DNA from: an uncultured Candidatus Pelagibacter sp.
Lineage (GTDB): Bacteria; Pseudomonadota; Alphaproteobacteria; Pelagibacterales; Pelagibacteraceae
Direction of reading: 5' to 3'
Assembly: GCA_913030805.1 (NCBI GenBank)
Contig: CAJWDL010000007.1
Span: forward strand, 1-54,909
Length of the DNA stretch: 54,909 bases
This document shows, piece by piece, positions 25,250-36,011 of this stretch. Both the position numbers and the translations under genes were made by a program. The notes beneath the pieces are model-generated. The model made no database searches and was not told the origin of the DNA. It worked only from the letters and a program-made list of their open reading frames with translations. The stretch's first letter is position 1. Each line of letters opens with the position of its first letter.

Positions 25250-25253
25250 TATT

Positions 25254-26261
25254 ATGAAAAAATATAATTTAAACATAATTAGAAAAGATTTAAAAATAGT
25301 TTACTCTGACAATGATTCAATTAGTTTGGTTTTTCAAGATAACAATATTTTAAAGGGTGTGGTCGGTGAACTTGACTCAAATCTAAAGGAGTTAGAGAAA
25401 CTAAGTAGATCAAATATTTATTTTCGTGGCAACTCTATTGTAATAAAAGGAGATCAAAAATCAAATGAACTAGTTAGAAAAGCTGTAGAGTTTCTAACTC
25501 ATCAGTTTAAAACTTATGGCACGATAGAAAAAAAAGATATAATTTCATCCATGGATAAATTTATGATGAATGAAAAAAATAATAAAAATTTACATCAATT
25601 GGATTATATAATTAAGACACCTAAACGGACTGTAATTCCAAGATCAAAGAAACAAAAGGATTATATTAGGGCTTTAAAAGAAAGCGATATAGTAATCTCC
25701 AATGGACCAGCGGGGACGGGAAAAACATATTTAGCGGTTGCAATTGCACTAACCATGCTTCTTGAAAAAAAAATTGATAGGATTATTTTATCAAGACCGG
25801 CAGTTGAAGCGGGAGAAAGATTGGGATTCTTGCCCGGAGATATGAGAGATAAGGTCGACCCATATCTTAGACCCTTATATGATTCCCTTTATGATTTATT
25901 AGATTATGAAAAAATACAAAAAAAACTGGAGATTGGCGACATCGAAATAGCACCCGTGGCTTTCATGAGAGGAAGAACATTAAAAAATTCCTTTGCAATC
26001 CTCGATGAAGCACAAAATGCCACCGATACTCAAATCAAAATGTTTTTAACTCGAATAGGAGAAAACTCAAAAATTGTTGTAAATGGAGATTCCTCACAAA
26101 TTGATTTAATAAATAAAAACCACTCAGGATTGCTTAGATCAAAAGATTTATTAAAAAATTTAAACGAAATATCCGTAGTAGATTTTGACCATACCGATGT
26201 TGTGAGACATCCATTAGTTACTAAAATTGTAAAAGCATACGATGAATTCAAAAATGATTAA
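25254..26261 (+). CDS. phoH: PhoH-like ATPase/nuclease partner of YbeY
   Basis: 335-residue P-loop protein. Walker A in SNGPAGTGKTYLAVAIAL, Walker B in FAILDEAQNAT, and the PhoH signature RIILSRPAVEAGERLGFLPGDM. The N-terminus has a KH-like segment. Its role is not settled; it is usually linked to RNA metabolism because it is encoded next to ybeY, as here. Its end overlaps the ybeY start by 8 nt. Confidence 0.92.
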   Translation: MKKYNLNIIRKDLKIVYSDNDSISLVFQDNNILKGVVGELDSNLKELEKLSRSNIYFRGNSIVIKGDQKSNELVRKAVEFLTHQFKTYGTIEKKDIISSMDKFMMNEKNNKNLHQLDYIIKTPKRTVIPRSKKQKDYIRALKESDIVISNGPAGTGKTYLAVAIALTMLLEKKIDRIILSRPAVEAGERLGFLPGDMRDKVDPYLRPLYDSLYDLLDYEKIQKKLEIGDIEIAPVAFMRGRTLKNSFAILDEAQNATDTQIKMFLTRIGENSKIVVNGDSSQIDLINKNHSGLLRSKDLLKNLNEISVVDFDHTDVVRHPLVTKIVKAYDEFKND

Positions 26262-26706
26262 TGCCGATGTGGTTGTAGAAAATAAATTATGGAACAAAAA
26301 AATTAAAAGTCCAAGTAAATATATTAAAAAAAAAATCAAAAAAATATTTAAATTCAATTCAATAAAAAGAAGACGTTTTTCATTGACAATTTTGTTAACC
26401 GACAATTCTAAAATGAAATATTTAAATAAAAAATTTAGAAATAAAAACAAAATAACAGATGTTTTATCTTTTCCAAATTTGGAACCTGCTGATTTAAAAA
26501 AAAAAATCAATACAGAAATTTATTTGGGAGATATCGCTTTAAGCTATGAGATAATAAACAGAAAATCAAAGGATAGCAATTTCAATCTGGAATTTGATAA
26601 AATGTGGATTCACGGATACTTGCATTTGTTAGGATATAATCATAAAAAATTTAAAGATTATAAAATAATGAAAAGAACGGAAAATAAGATTTTAAAAATA
26701 CTTTAA
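26254..26706 (+). CDS. ybeY: Endoribonuclease YbeY (16S rRNA maturation)
   Basis: 150 residues from the ATG at 26254 (MINADVVVENKLW); an ATG at 26242 lies deeper inside phoH and is less likely. Metal-binding motif HGYLHLLGYNH, where the usual HGxLHLxGYDH Asp is Asn. LTDNSKMKYLNKKFRNKNKITDVLSFP is the other family block. It acts in 16S rRNA 3' processing and ribosome quality control. Normally a CBS-domain CorC gene follows; here lnt follows directly. Confidence 0.92.
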   Translation: MINADVVVENKLWNKKIKSPSKYIKKKIKKIFKFNSIKRRRFSLTILLTDNSKMKYLNKKFRNKNKITDVLSFPNLEPADLKKKINTEIYLGDIALSYEIINRKSKDSNFNLEFDKMWIHGYLHLLGYNHKKFKDYKIMKRTENKILKIL

Positions 26707-26716
26707 TAAAATAGTC

Positions 26717-28303
26717 TTGAACAAAATATTTATAAATAAAAATTATATTTTTTTTTTTATTCCTTTTATTTTGGGTTTTTTAACTTCTTTCACTTTTTCA
26801 CCTTATAACCTAATTTTTATAAATTTTTTAACTTTTCCTGCCCTTCTATATCTTTTAAATGTTGGAAAAAAATTCAAATTAAATAATAAATATTTTTTTC
26901 TTATAGGATGGTTATTTGGTTTTGGTTATTTTTTGAGCGGTCTGTATTGGATTTCAATTTCTCTAACCTACGAAGAAATATTTAGATATTTAATTCCTTT
27001 TGCAGTTATTTTGGTTCCGGCTTTTCTGGCAATTTTTTATGGTATAGGTACATTAATACTAAAAAAATTTGTTTCTAAAAAAATAAGTTTTATTTTATTT
27101 TTTTCGCTACTTATCTCAATTTTAGAATTTATACGTGGAAATATATTAAGTGGTTTTCCATGGAATCTAATTGCATACAGCTGGTCATGGTCTTTAGAAA
27201 TAATCCAAGTCATTTCTATCATTGGAACTTATTCATTGAATTTAATATCTTTAACTATTTTTTCCTTACCTTTTATTTTATTTGTTAAAACAAAATATAA
27301 TAAAAAATATTTGTTTTTTTCTTTTTTCCTAATTCTTTTTGCTATTAATTATTTATATGGATTTAAAGTTTTGTCACAACCTAGAGAACAAAATATAGAG
27401 GAACATGATTTTGTAATAAAAATAATATCACCAAATATCGATTTAAAAGAATTTCTTAAAAGTGAAAATAATGACCTAATAATTAAAAAATTGATAGAAT
27501 TAAGCAATCCACAAGCTGACCAAAAAACCATCTTCATTTGGCCAGAAGGAATGTTTCCATCTATATATTTAAGTGAGATAAAAAAATATCATAAAATATT
27601 TTCTGAGGTATTTTCAAATTTACATTTAATTATTTTAGGAATTAATAATTTGGAATATCAAAATAATGTTGAAAATGTTTATAATTCTTTAGCGATCGTA
27701 GATAACAATTTAAATCTAATCAGCAGTTATAAAAAAAATAAACTTGTACCTTTTGGGGAATTTTTGCCAATGGAGAAATATTTTCAGAAAATAGGATTAA
27801 AAAAAATTACGCATGGATATAAATCCTTTTCCAAGGGCAAACAAAGAAATGTAATAAATATTAATAATAAATTTTATAATATTAAATTATTACCTCTAAT
27901 ATGTTATGAAATAATCTATCCAGGTAAAATTAATATTAAAAAGCAAAATGTAGATTTAATTACGAATATTTCAGAAGACGGTTGGTTTGGCAACTCAATA
28001 GGTCCCTATCAACATTTTAATAAGGCAATTTATAGGGCGATCGAAGAAGGCAATTATATTGCAAGGTCTGCCAATAATGGAATTTCAGCTTTTATAAATC
28101 CCAATGGAAGAATATTGCAAAAAATAAAACTTAATGACACAGGTACAATCGAAGCGAGTTTACCAAAGTATAAAAATAAAACAATTTTTTCAAAATATGG
28201 AAATAAAGTTTTTGCAATTATAATTATTTTATATATTTTGTTAATTTTTTACTTTAAAAAAGTTGAAAAAAATGAAGAAAAAAAATTATCTTTTTACAAG
28301 TGA
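26717..28303 (+). CDS. lnt: Apolipoprotein N-acyltransferase
   Basis: 528 residues, inner membrane. Five to seven hydrophobic segments fill the first 215 residues; the nitrilase-type catalytic domain follows with Glu in [10 protein letters not shown], Lys in [14 protein letters not shown] and Cys in [12 protein letters not shown]. It adds the third acyl chain to lipoproteins, such as those at 162-722, 14731-15321 and 49575-49691. The start is TTG at 26717 with no nearby ATG. The 3' end overlaps metK by 32 nt in another frame. Confidence 0.93.
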   Translation: MNKIFINKNYIFFFIPFILGFLTSFTFSPYNLIFINFLTFPALLYLLNVGKKFKLNNKYFFLIGWLFGFGYFLSGLYWISISLTYEEIFRYLIPFAVILVPAFLAIFYGIGTLILKKFVSKKISFILFFSLLISILEFIRGNILSGFPWNLIAYSWSWSLEIIQVISIIGTYSLNLISLTIFSLPFILFVKTKYNKKYLFFSFFLILFAINYLYGFKVLSQPREQNIEEHDFVIKIISPNIDLKEFLKSENNDLIIKKLIELSNPQADQKTIFIWPEGMFPSIYLSEIKKYHKIFSEVFSNLHLIILGINNLEYQNNVENVYNSLAIVDNNLNLISSYKKNKLVPFGEFLPMEKYFQKIGLKKITHGYKSFSKGKQRNVININNKFYNIKLLPLICYEIIYPGKINIKKQNVDLITNISEDGWFGNSIGPYQHFNKAIYRAIEEGNYIARSANNGISAFINPNGRILQKIKLNDTGTIEASLPKYKNKTIFSKYGNKVFAIIIILYILLIFYFKKVEKNEEKKLSFYK

Positions 28304-29435
28304 ATCTGTTTCCGAAGGTCATCCGGACAAAGTTTGCGATCGTATATCTGATATGGTTGTTGATACTTATTTAGCAAAAGAACCTTTTTCAAGAGTGGCG
28401 TGTGAAACTCTAACAACAACCAATAAAGTAGTTTTGGCAGGAGAGACAAGAGGACCAGAAATAAAAAAAGATGAGTTAACACAAAAAGTTAGAGAATGTA
28501 TTAAAGATATTGGATATGAGCAAAAAGGATTTCATTGGAAAAATTCTAATATTGAAATTTGTCTACATTCTCAATCATCAGACATTGCTATGGGAGTTGA
28601 TTCAAAAGGAAACAAAGATGAAGGAGCCGGAGATCAAGGTATAATGTTTGGTTATGCATGTAATGAAACAGAAAGTTTAATGCCAGCACCAATCTATTAT
28701 TCCCATAAAATATTAGAATTAATGGCAGCTGATAGAAAAAAAGGTATTGTAAATAAATTGGAACCAGATTCAAAAAGTCAAGTTACAATGATGTATGAAA
28801 ATGGAATGCCAACAAAAGTAAAATCAGTTGTAATTTCCACTCAACATTCTTCAGATGTTAATCAATCTCAGGTTAGGGAAATTGTTCGTCCGTATTTAGC
28901 AAAATCGTTCTCAAAGGAATTATTATCAGGATTAAAGGAAGAGGAATTTTATGTAAATCCTACAGGCCAATTTATTATTGGTGGACCCGATGGAGATTCA
29001 GGTTTAACAGGAAGAAAAATTATAGTTGATACTTACGGTGGAGCTGCTCCCCATGGTGGAGGAGCTTTTTCTGGAAAGGATCCAAGTAAAGTTGATAGAT
29101 CAGCTGCATATGCCGCAAGATATATTGCAAAAAATATTGTTGCTTCAAAAATTACTAATAAATGTTTAATTCAACTTGCATATGCTATTGGAGTATCTAA
29201 ACCTTTATCAATCTATGTTGATCTTTTTGATAAAGATGAAGAAAAAACTAAATATGTGGAAAATGTAATAAAAAATAATTTTGACTTGAGTCCAAGAGGT
29301 ATCAGGGAAATGTTAAGCCTAAATAAACCCATATATGAATGTACCGCAGCATATGGTCATTTTGGAAGAAAACCTGGGGCGAATGGTTCTTTTTCTTGGG
29401 AAAAAACTGATAAAAAAGATCTTTTTAGCAAGTAG
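28272..29435 (+). CDS. metK: S-adenosylmethionine synthetase
   Basis: 387 residues, making SAM from methionine and ATP. Motifs: [53 protein letters not shown] and [19 protein letters not shown]. The ATG at 28272 is chosen; a TTG at 28263 in frame is possible. It starts inside the lnt 3' end, so its translation is probably coupled. No SAM riboswitch fits upstream because no leader exists. Followed by a terminator at 29491. Confidence 0.97.
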   Translation: MKKKNYLFTSESVSEGHPDKVCDRISDMVVDTYLAKEPFSRVACETLTTTNKVVLAGETRGPEIKKDELTQKVRECIKDIGYEQKGFHWKNSNIEICLHSQSSDIAMGVDSKGNKDEGAGDQGIMFGYACNETESLMPAPIYYSHKILELMAADRKKGIVNKLEPDSKSQVTMMYENGMPTKVKSVVISTQHSSDVNQSQVREIVRPYLAKSFSKELLSGLKEEEFYVNPTGQFIIGGPDGDSGLTGRKIIVDTYGGAAPHGGGAFSGKDPSKVDRSAAYAARYIAKNIVASKITNKCLIQLAYAIGVSKPLSIYVDLFDKDEEKTKYVENVIKNNFDLSPRGIREMLSLNKPIYECTAAYGHFGRKPGANGSFSWEKTDKKDLFSK

Positions 29436-29438
29436 AAC

Positions 29439-29466
29439 TTGAAAAATTAATTAAATTTTATATATT
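29439..29466 (+). promoter_or_regulatory. Candidate sigma70-type promoter of the nusA operon
   Basis: TTGAAA (29439-29444), 16 nt, TATATT (29461-29466). It lies in the metK-nusA gap and upstream of the hairpin at 29491-29510, so transcripts from it would begin near 29473 and carry that hairpin in the nusA leader. In sequence this AT-rich the match may be chance. Confidence 0.4.
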
Positions 29467-29490
29467 CACACTACATTGTTGAAATTTCAA

Positions 29491-29516
29491 AAATGGGCTT
29501 AGGCCCATTTTTTTTT
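29491..29516 (+). terminator. Intrinsic terminator between metK and nusA, possibly an attenuator
   Basis: Stem AAATGGGC (29491-29498), loop TTAG, stem GCCCATTT (29503-29510), with a T run to 29516. Clear intrinsic terminator geometry, 8-bp stem with a GC core. It can end metK transcription. Because a possible promoter lies upstream and nusA begins 13 nt downstream, it may instead attenuate nusA. Confidence 0.85.
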
Positions 29517-29529
29517 GGGAATAATAAAA

Positions 29530-31077
29530 ATGTTAAATCAAAGATCAGATAAACTTGAGCTTATTAGAATTGCAGAAGCAGTTGCTTTAGAAAAAGCCAT
29601 TGATAAAGATCTAATTTTATCATCAATGGAATCGGGAATAGAAAAAGCAGCGAAATCTAGATTTGGACTTGAAAATAATATCAAGGTTACAATTGATAGA
29701 TCAACTGGAAATATTGACATATATCGAGTGTTGATGGTTACTGAAAATCCTACTAATCATAATACTGAAATTTCATTAGCCGAGGCAAAAAAAATTAGTA
29801 AAAAAAACATAGGCAAAAAAGTTGGTGATGAAATATTAGAAACTCTTCCCACATTTGATTTTGGAAGAATTGCAGCACAAACGGCTAAACAGGTTATTAC
29901 TCAAAATGTTCGTGAGGCTGAAAGGGAAAGACAATATAATGATTTCAAAGATAAAAAAGATCAAATTTTAAGTGGAATTGTAAAAAGATTAGAATTTGGA
30001 AATGTAATAGTTGATCTTGGAAAAACCGAAGGAATAATCAGAAAAGATGAGATGATACCTAGAGAAAATATTAAAACGGGAGATAGGGTTAAGGCCTACT
30101 GTTATGATGTTAGAAGAGAAACTAGAGGACAACAAATTTTTTTGTCTAGAGGCAATCCAAAATTTATGGAAAAATTATTTTTACAAGAAGTTCCTGAAAT
30201 ATATGATGGTCTAATTGAGATAAAATCTTCAGCTAGAGATCCAGGGAGCAGAGCTAAAATTTGCGTAAATGCTAAAGATACCTCTCTAGATCCTGTTGGG
30301 GCATGCGTTGGTATGAGAGGAAGTAGAGTTCAGGCTGTTGTTAATGAATTACAAGGTGAAAAAATAGATATAGTACATTGGTCTGAGGATCCGTCTGTGT
30401 TAGTAGTTAATGCATTATCACCCGCAGAAATACAAAAAGTCATAATAGATAATAATTATAGAAAACTTGATGTAATTTTAGATGAGGAAAATTTAAGCAA
30501 AGCTATAGGACGTAAGGGGCAAAACGTAAGATTAGCATCAAAATTAATGGATTATGAAATAAATATTTTAACTGAAAAAGAAGAGTCAGAACGCAGACAA
30601 ATAGAATTTAAGGAAAAAACAGATAATTTGGTAAAAAATTTAGAACTTGATGAAACCTTGGGACAATTACTTGTTGCTGAGGGATATTCATCAATAGAAG
30701 ACATAGAACAAACCAGCGTTGATAAACTTACCAAGATTGAAGGAATAGATGAAAAAACAGCGAAAGAGCTAATTGATAGAGCTAAGGAATTTTTAAAAAA
30801 AGATGCTGAAGAAATATCAGAAAAAATTAAAGAATTAGGCGTAGCCGAAGATTTAATTAATCTTAAAGGTTTAACACAGGGTATGCTAGTGACACTAGGT
30901 GAGCAAAAAATATTAAACCTAAAAGATTTTGCCGAACTAGCTTCAGATGAACTTACCGGCGGTTATGATATTATCAAGAGTGAAAAAGTTAAAATTAAAG
31001 GTTATCTAGAGGATTTTGCTTTAACGAAAAAAGAAGCGGATGATTTAATAATGAGTGCAAGAAATATAGTTTATTAA
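29530..31077 (+). CDS. nusA: Transcription termination/antitermination factor NusA
   Basis: 515 residues from the ATG at 29530. The N-terminal RNA-polymerase-binding domain (1 to about 125) starts LNQRSDKLELIRIAEAVALEKAIDK; then an S1 domain (SGIVKRLEFGNVIVDLG), KH1 and KH2 (VGACVGMRGSRVQAVVNEL, KAIGRKGQNVRLASKL), and two C-terminal helix-hairpin-helix acidic repeats. It heads the nusA-infB-rbfA-rpsO-pnp operon. rimP, which normally precedes it, is not present here. The open frame extends to a TTG at 29515 inside the terminator T run, an unlikely start. Confidence 0.96.
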   Translation: MLNQRSDKLELIRIAEAVALEKAIDKDLILSSMESGIEKAAKSRFGLENNIKVTIDRSTGNIDIYRVLMVTENPTNHNTEISLAEAKKISKKNIGKKVGDEILETLPTFDFGRIAAQTAKQVITQNVREAERERQYNDFKDKKDQILSGIVKRLEFGNVIVDLGKTEGIIRKDEMIPRENIKTGDRVKAYCYDVRRETRGQQIFLSRGNPKFMEKLFLQEVPEIYDGLIEIKSSARDPGSRAKICVNAKDTSLDPVGACVGMRGSRVQAVVNELQGEKIDIVHWSEDPSVLVVNALSPAEIQKVIIDNNYRKLDVILDEENLSKAIGRKGQNVRLASKLMDYEINILTEKEESERRQIEFKEKTDNLVKNLELDETLGQLLVAEGYSSIEDIEQTSVDKLTKIEGIDEKTAKELIDRAKEFLKKDAEEISEKIKELGVAEDLINLKGLTQGMLVTLGEQKILNLKDFAELASDELTGGYDIIKSEKVKIKGYLEDFALTKKEADDLIMSARNIVY

Positions 31078-31086
31078 GTAATTATT

Positions 31087-33306
31087 ATGGAAAAGAAAAG
31101 TTTTAAGAAAAAATTGACTTTATCGGTATCAAGTTTAACTAAAAATAAATCTGATAAAATTAGATATGCAAAAAGCCAGAATGAAAATGCAGTAATAATT
31201 GAAAAAAAAAATATTAGAACAGGATTTATGAAAGTGAATCAACAATTTAGTAGAGATCAGATTAAATCCGGCACCAAAACTGGTAAAATTTTTAATAAAG
31301 ATTTAAATTTAATTAATAAAGATTTTGAAAAAAGAAAACTTGCAGAACAAAAAGCCACAAAAAGAGTTAAGGGACAAGCTGTTGCAGAAAAAGTAATCAA
31401 GGGTAAATCAATTGTTAAAAAAAGAGAGTACAAACTAACCCTTTCAAGAGCTTTAAATGAAGATAACCTTGGATTTAAATCTAGAAGCTTGGCATCTATT
31501 AAGAGAGCAAAAAGAAAAGAAAATATTGCAATCTCTAAAGATACATTACTGGAAAATGATAAACCTATAGTCAGAAATGTTAATGTACCAAAAGTAATAA
31601 CGATACAAAAATTAGCAAACAAAATGACCGAACAAGCCAGCAGTCTCATTAAACACCTTTTAAGCATGGGTGTAACAGCAACAATAAATCACTCAATTGA
31701 TGCAGACACGGCTGAGTACTTGATAAAAGAATTTGGACACAATCCTATAAGAGAAGAAAAAATTGATATAAAAATTGATAAAACTTCATTGTCACTTGAG
31801 GCAGATTTAAGAAAAAGAGCTCCAATCGTAACGGTAATGGGCCATGTAGATCATGGAAAAACATCTTTATTAGATGCAATTAGAGATACCGATGTTGTTT
31901 CTGGAGAACATGGTGGTATTACCCAGCATATAGGCGCATATCAAATAAATATGAATAATGAAAAAATTACGTTTATTGATACCCCGGGTCATGCCGCATT
32001 TACTGAAATGAGAGCAAGAGGATCAAAATTGACGGATATTGTAGTTTTAGTTGTTGCCGCAGATGATGGAGTTAAACCTCAAACTGTAGAAGCAATAAAG
32101 CATGCAAAAGCAGCAAAAGCACCTATTGTAGTTGCAATAACTAAGTGTGATTTATATGAGGCAAATTCACAAAATGTAAAAAATCAATTATTGGAGCATG
32201 AATTAATAGCTGAAGAACTTAGTGGAGATACTTTGTTTTCAGAAGTTTCTTCAAAAACAAAAAAAAATTTGGATAAAATTAAAGAAAATATTTTACTTCA
32301 ATCAGAATTGCTTGATTTAAAAGCAGATTATAAGAGCAAAGCTTCCGGAGTAATATTGGAATCAAAAATTGACGCAGGTAGAGGTCCAGTTTCTACAGTG
32401 ATTATAATTAATGGGACTTTAAAAAAAGGCGATTATTTTGTTAGTGGACCAACTTGGGGAAAAATTAGAGCCTTAATAAACGATAAAGGTATTACAATTG
32501 AACAGGCGACACCCTCTACTCCAGTAGAAATTCTAGGAATGAACGAGCCTGCTAAAGCGGGAGATGATTTTATTGTTGTAGAAAATGAAAATAAAGCAAA
32601 AGAGATAAACAGATATAGAAAAGAGAATTTACAATCAGAAAAAAACTCATTAGTTTTTGCTACACAAGATTCTGCCTTTAAAGATAATAAGATCAATGAA
32701 TTAAATATTATCATTAAATCAGATGTTCAAGGATCAAGCGAAGCAATTAAAACTGCTATTCTAAATATTAAGAATGAAGAAGTTTTACCAAAAATAATTC
32801 ATGCTGATATAGGACTAATAACCGAAACTGATGTTTTATTAGCAAGGGCATCAAATGCTGTTCTAGTTGCATTCAATGTAAGAGCAAGCAAAGAAGCAAA
32901 AAAAATGGCAGAACAAAATAAAATAGAGATAAAATATTTTAATATAATTTATGAAGTTTTAGATTTTATAAAATCTAAATTATCAGGAATGCTGAGGCCT
33001 AGTATTGAGGAACAGATAACTGGTTCAGCAGAAGTCATGGAAATATTTAAGGTTTCAAAATTTGGAAAAGTTGCTGGATCTAAAGTTATGGAGGGAGAAA
33101 TAGCCTTAAATTCAAATGCTAGATTAATAAGAGATGGCAATATAGTGTACACTGGAAAAATTAGCAGCATTTATAGAGAAAAAAACGCAGCAAAAGAAGT
33201 TGCTGCAGGATTGGAGTGCGGAATTATTTTGAAAGATTTTGCAGATTATAAAGAAAAAGATATTATTGAAGCATTTAGTGTAACAACATCTGAGAGAAAA
33301 ATTTAA
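31087..33306 (+). CDS. infB: Translation initiation factor IF-2
   Basis: 739 residues, short for the family because the N-terminal region is reduced to about 150 Lys-rich residues. GTPase motifs: VTVMGHVDHGKTSLLDAIR (G1), GGITQHIGAY (G2), FIDTPGHAAFTEMRARG (G3), and ITKCD as G4, where most bacteria have NKxD; the Thr variant is tolerated in GTPases. Domains II-IV follow. It is 10 nt after nusA, and the usual ylxR gene between them is missing. Confidence 0.97.
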   Translation: MEKKSFKKKLTLSVSSLTKNKSDKIRYAKSQNENAVIIEKKNIRTGFMKVNQQFSRDQIKSGTKTGKIFNKDLNLINKDFEKRKLAEQKATKRVKGQAVAEKVIKGKSIVKKREYKLTLSRALNEDNLGFKSRSLASIKRAKRKENIAISKDTLLENDKPIVRNVNVPKVITIQKLANKMTEQASSLIKHLLSMGVTATINHSIDADTAEYLIKEFGHNPIREEKIDIKIDKTSLSLEADLRKRAPIVTVMGHVDHGKTSLLDAIRDTDVVSGEHGGITQHIGAYQINMNNEKITFIDTPGHAAFTEMRARGSKLTDIVVLVVAADDGVKPQTVEAIKHAKAAKAPIVVAITKCDLYEANSQNVKNQLLEHELIAEELSGDTLFSEVSSKTKKNLDKIKENILLQSELLDLKADYKSKASGVILESKIDAGRGPVSTVIIINGTLKKGDYFVSGPTWGKIRALINDKGITIEQATPSTPVEILGMNEPAKAGDDFIVVENENKAKEINRYRKENLQSEKNSLVFATQDSAFKDNKINELNIIIKSDVQGSSEAIKTAILNIKNEEVLPKIIHADIGLITETDVLLARASNAVLVAFNVRASKEAKKMAEQNKIEIKYFNIIYEVLDFIKSKLSGMLRPSIEEQITGSAEVMEIFKVSKFGKVAGSKVMEGEIALNSNARLIRDGNIVYTGKISSIYREKNAAKEVAAGLECGIILKDFADYKEKDIIEAFSVTTSERKI

Positions 33307-33689
33307 TGAAAAGAAATAATAATAACCAATTTTCTCAAAGACAGTTAAGAGTCGGAGAAATGATTAAACAATCTTTGGGTCAAATATTTATAAGAGGGGA
33401 AGCTAAAGTACCAACCTTGGAAACAAATAATATTACCGTTACAGAAGTAAGAATGAGTCCGGATTTAAAAAGTGCCAGGGCTTATATTATGCCATTAGGA
33501 GGAAAAGACCTGGATAAGACAGTAGACTTGTTAACTGATTTCTCACATCTTGTTAGAAAGGCTTTAGCAAAAAAAATTCACATGAAATTTTTACCTAAAA
33601 TTTCATTTATAAGTGATAAATCTTTTGATTATGCAGAAAAGATAGAAAAATTAATAAAGGAATCGCGTAGATATAAATATGGAAAATAA
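33306..33689 (+). CDS. rbfA: Ribosome-binding factor A
   Basis: 127-residue KH-fold protein needed for 30S maturation and 16S 5' processing. FSQRQLRVGEMIKQSLGQIF at the N-terminus, ITVTEVRMSPDLKSARAYIMPLGG and MKFLPKISFISDKSFDYAEKI are the family blocks. The stop of infB and the start of rbfA overlap as TAATG. The 3' end overlaps rpsO by 11 nt; truB, usually next, is missing. Confidence 0.95.
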   Translation: MKRNNNNQFSQRQLRVGEMIKQSLGQIFIRGEAKVPTLETNNITVTEVRMSPDLKSARAYIMPLGGKDLDKTVDLLTDFSHLVRKALAKKIHMKFLPKISFISDKSFDYAEKIEKLIKESRRYKYGK

Positions 33690-33939
33690 TAAGAAAAGTG
33701 TGATTAATTCACTAGCAATAAATGAAAAGGATACGGGATCATCGGAAATCCAAATTGGATTATTAACGCAGAAAATAGACAAACTTTCAAAGCATTTTAA
33801 AAAATCTAAAAAAGATAAGCATTCAGCTCTTGGTTTACTAAAAGCTATAAATAGAAGAAAAAGATTACTTGAATACTTAAAGAATCATAATGTTGATTCT
33901 TATAACAATATATTAGGCAAATTAAATTTAAGGAAATAA
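33679..33939 (+). CDS. rpsO: 30S ribosomal protein S15
   Basis: 86 residues. DTGSSEIQIGLLTQKIDKLSKHFK, KDKHSALGLLKAINRRKRLLEYLK and YNNILGKLNLRK are characteristic of S15, a primary 16S-binding protein of the platform. Sits between rbfA (overlap 11 nt) and pnp (no spacer), the common bacterial rpsO-pnp pair. Confidence 0.97.
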   Translation: MENNKKSVINSLAINEKDTGSSEIQIGLLTQKIDKLSKHFKKSKKDKHSALGLLKAINRRKRLLEYLKNHNVDSYNNILGKLNLRK

Positions 33940-36009
33940 ATGTTTAAAATTTACAAAGAAGAAATCGAATTAGATGGTAAAAAAATTATACTAGAAACAG
34001 GCAGGATAGCGCGCCAAGCTGACGGAGCTGTAATTGCTACTTGTGGCGAAACCGTTGTTATTTCAACAGTAGTTGGTGCAAAAAAAGTTAATCCTGACAC
34101 AGATTATTTTCCACTGCAGGTTAATTATCAAGAAAAATACTATGCAGCCGGAAAAATACCAGGAGGCTATTTTAAAAGAGAAGCAAGGCCAACCGAATCT
34201 GAAACTTTAATTTCAAGATTAATTGATAGACCTATTCGTCCATTATTTCCAGAAGGTTTTAGAAATGAGGTACAAGTTTTACCTACAGTATTGTCTTATG
34301 ATAAAGAAAATGAAACGGACATATTATCGATAATAGCATCATCAGCTGCTTTAGCGATATCAGGTTTGCCCTTTCAAGAACCTATAGCAGCTTCAAGAGT
34401 AGGCTATATAAAAAATGAATATGTTTTGAACCCATCAAAAGATCAATTAAAAGAATCAAAATTAGACCTAGTTGTGGCAGGAACAAAAGATGCTGTTTTG
34501 ATGGTTGAATCTGAAACATCAGGCCTAACGGAGAAACAAATGTTAGATGCAGTTAAATTTGGGCATGAAAAATTTATTCCAGCAATAAAAGCAATAGAAT
34601 CGCTTGCTAAAAAATGCGCAAAGGAAGCATGGATAGTAGAAAAAAAAGATTATACTAGTTTACAAGATAAGATTTCAAAAGAATTAACAAAAGATTTAGA
34701 AAAAGCTTTTTCCGAAAAAGATAAGAAAAGAAGGTCTGAACTTATTAGTTTAGCAACCAAAAAATGTAAGTCTTTATTTGAAGGAGATGAAACTTATTCA
34801 GAATTAGAAATATCCTTGCAGTTAAAAAATTTAGAAAAAAGCATAGTAAGGGGACAGGTGCTTAAAACCAAAAAAAGAATTGACGGCAGAGGTTTGTCCG
34901 ATGTTAGGCCTATAAAATGTGAAGTTGGCGTTTTGCCAAGAACTCATGGATCTGCTTTATTTACTAGAGGAGAAACACAAGCGTTAGTTACTACAACTTT
35001 AGGAACATCGGATGATGAACAAAGAATAGAAAGTCTTGAAGGACAAAAAAGAGTAAGCTTTATGTTACACTATAATTTTCCACCTTTTTCAGTTGGTGAA
35101 ACAGGTAGGATAGGAACAGGAAGAAGAGAAGTGGGGCATGGAAAACTAGCTTGGAGAGCTTTAAAATCTTCATTACCCGAGAACGAAAAGTTTCCCTACA
35201 CTATAAGAATAGTATCAGAAATAACCGAATCAAATGGATCTTCATCAATGGCAACGGTTTGTGGAGCTTCTTTAGCTCTCATGGATGCTGCCGTTCCTAT
35301 AGCTGATCCAGTTGCTGGAATAGCAATGGGTTTAATAAAAGAAAAAGATGAATTTTTAGTGTTGTCGGATATTTTAGGAGATGAAGATCATTTAGGTGAT
35401 ATGGATTTTAAAGTTGCAGGCACAAAAGATGGCATTACCTCGCTACAAATGGATATAAAAATTACTGGAATTACCTTTGAAATTATGGAGCAAGCATTAA
35501 ATCAAGCAAAAGAAGGTAGGGCACATATTTTGCAAGAGATGAACAAAACTATCAAATCATCAAGGAAGGAAGTTTCTAAACATACCCCAAAAATCGAAAC
35601 TGTTATGGTTGATAAAAAAGATATAGCTGCCGTTATAGGCAAAGGTGGAGCTACAATTAGAGAAATTGTTGAACTATCTGGTGCTAAAGTAGATGTTAAG
35701 GATACAGGTGAAGTTACAATTGCCGCACCAGATGTAGAATCAAGAAATAAAGCAATGGAAATGGTAAAAAACATAGTTGCAAAACCTGAGATGGGTAAAG
35801 TTTATAAAGGCAAAGTTATAAAAATTATGGAATTTGGAGCATTTGTTAATTTTTTGGGGAAACAAGATGGTCTTGTGCATATCTCTCAACTAGCGTCTAA
35901 ACGAGTTAAAAAAGTAAAGGATGTAGTAAAAGAAGGTGATGAAGTTTCAGTCAAAGTTATTGGGTTTGATAGAGGAAAAATTAAACTTTCAATGAAAGAA
36001 GCCGTCTAG
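33940..36009 (+). CDS. pnp: Polyribonucleotide nucleotidyltransferase (PNPase)
   Basis: 689-residue 3'-5' phosphorolytic exoribonuclease. First RNase PH domain at about 10-145, an all-helical linker, a second RNase PH domain ([49 protein letters not shown]), then KH ([15 protein letters not shown]) and S1 ([27 protein letters not shown]). Starts immediately after the rpsO stop. Convergent with fabI, 2 nt away, with no visible terminator between them. Confidence 0.97.
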   Translation: MFKIYKEEIELDGKKIILETGRIARQADGAVIATCGETVVISTVVGAKKVNPDTDYFPLQVNYQEKYYAAGKIPGGYFKREARPTESETLISRLIDRPIRPLFPEGFRNEVQVLPTVLSYDKENETDILSIIASSAALAISGLPFQEPIAASRVGYIKNEYVLNPSKDQLKESKLDLVVAGTKDAVLMVESETSGLTEKQMLDAVKFGHEKFIPAIKAIESLAKKCAKEAWIVEKKDYTSLQDKISKELTKDLEKAFSEKDKKRRSELISLATKKCKSLFEGDETYSELEISLQLKNLEKSIVRGQVLKTKKRIDGRGLSDVRPIKCEVGVLPRTHGSALFTRGETQALVTTTLGTSDDEQRIESLEGQKRVSFMLHYNFPPFSVGETGRIGTGRREVGHGKLAWRALKSSLPENEKFPYTIRIVSEITESNGSSSMATVCGASLALMDAAVPIADPVAGIAMGLIKEKDEFLVLSDILGDEDHLGDMDFKVAGTKDGITSLQMDIKITGITFEIMEQALNQAKEGRAHILQEMNKTIKSSRKEVSKHTPKIETVMVDKKDIAAVIGKGGATIREIVELSGAKVDVKDTGEVTIAAPDVESRNKAMEMVKNIVAKPEMGKVYKGKVIKIMEFGAFVNFLGKQDGLVHISQLASKRVKKVKDVVKEGDEVSVKVIGFDRGKIKLSMKEAV

Positions 36010-36011
36010 AA

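Noticed and set aside
28240-28290. SAM riboswitch upstream of metK.
   Set aside because: metK starts inside the lnt coding region; there is no leader in which to place one.
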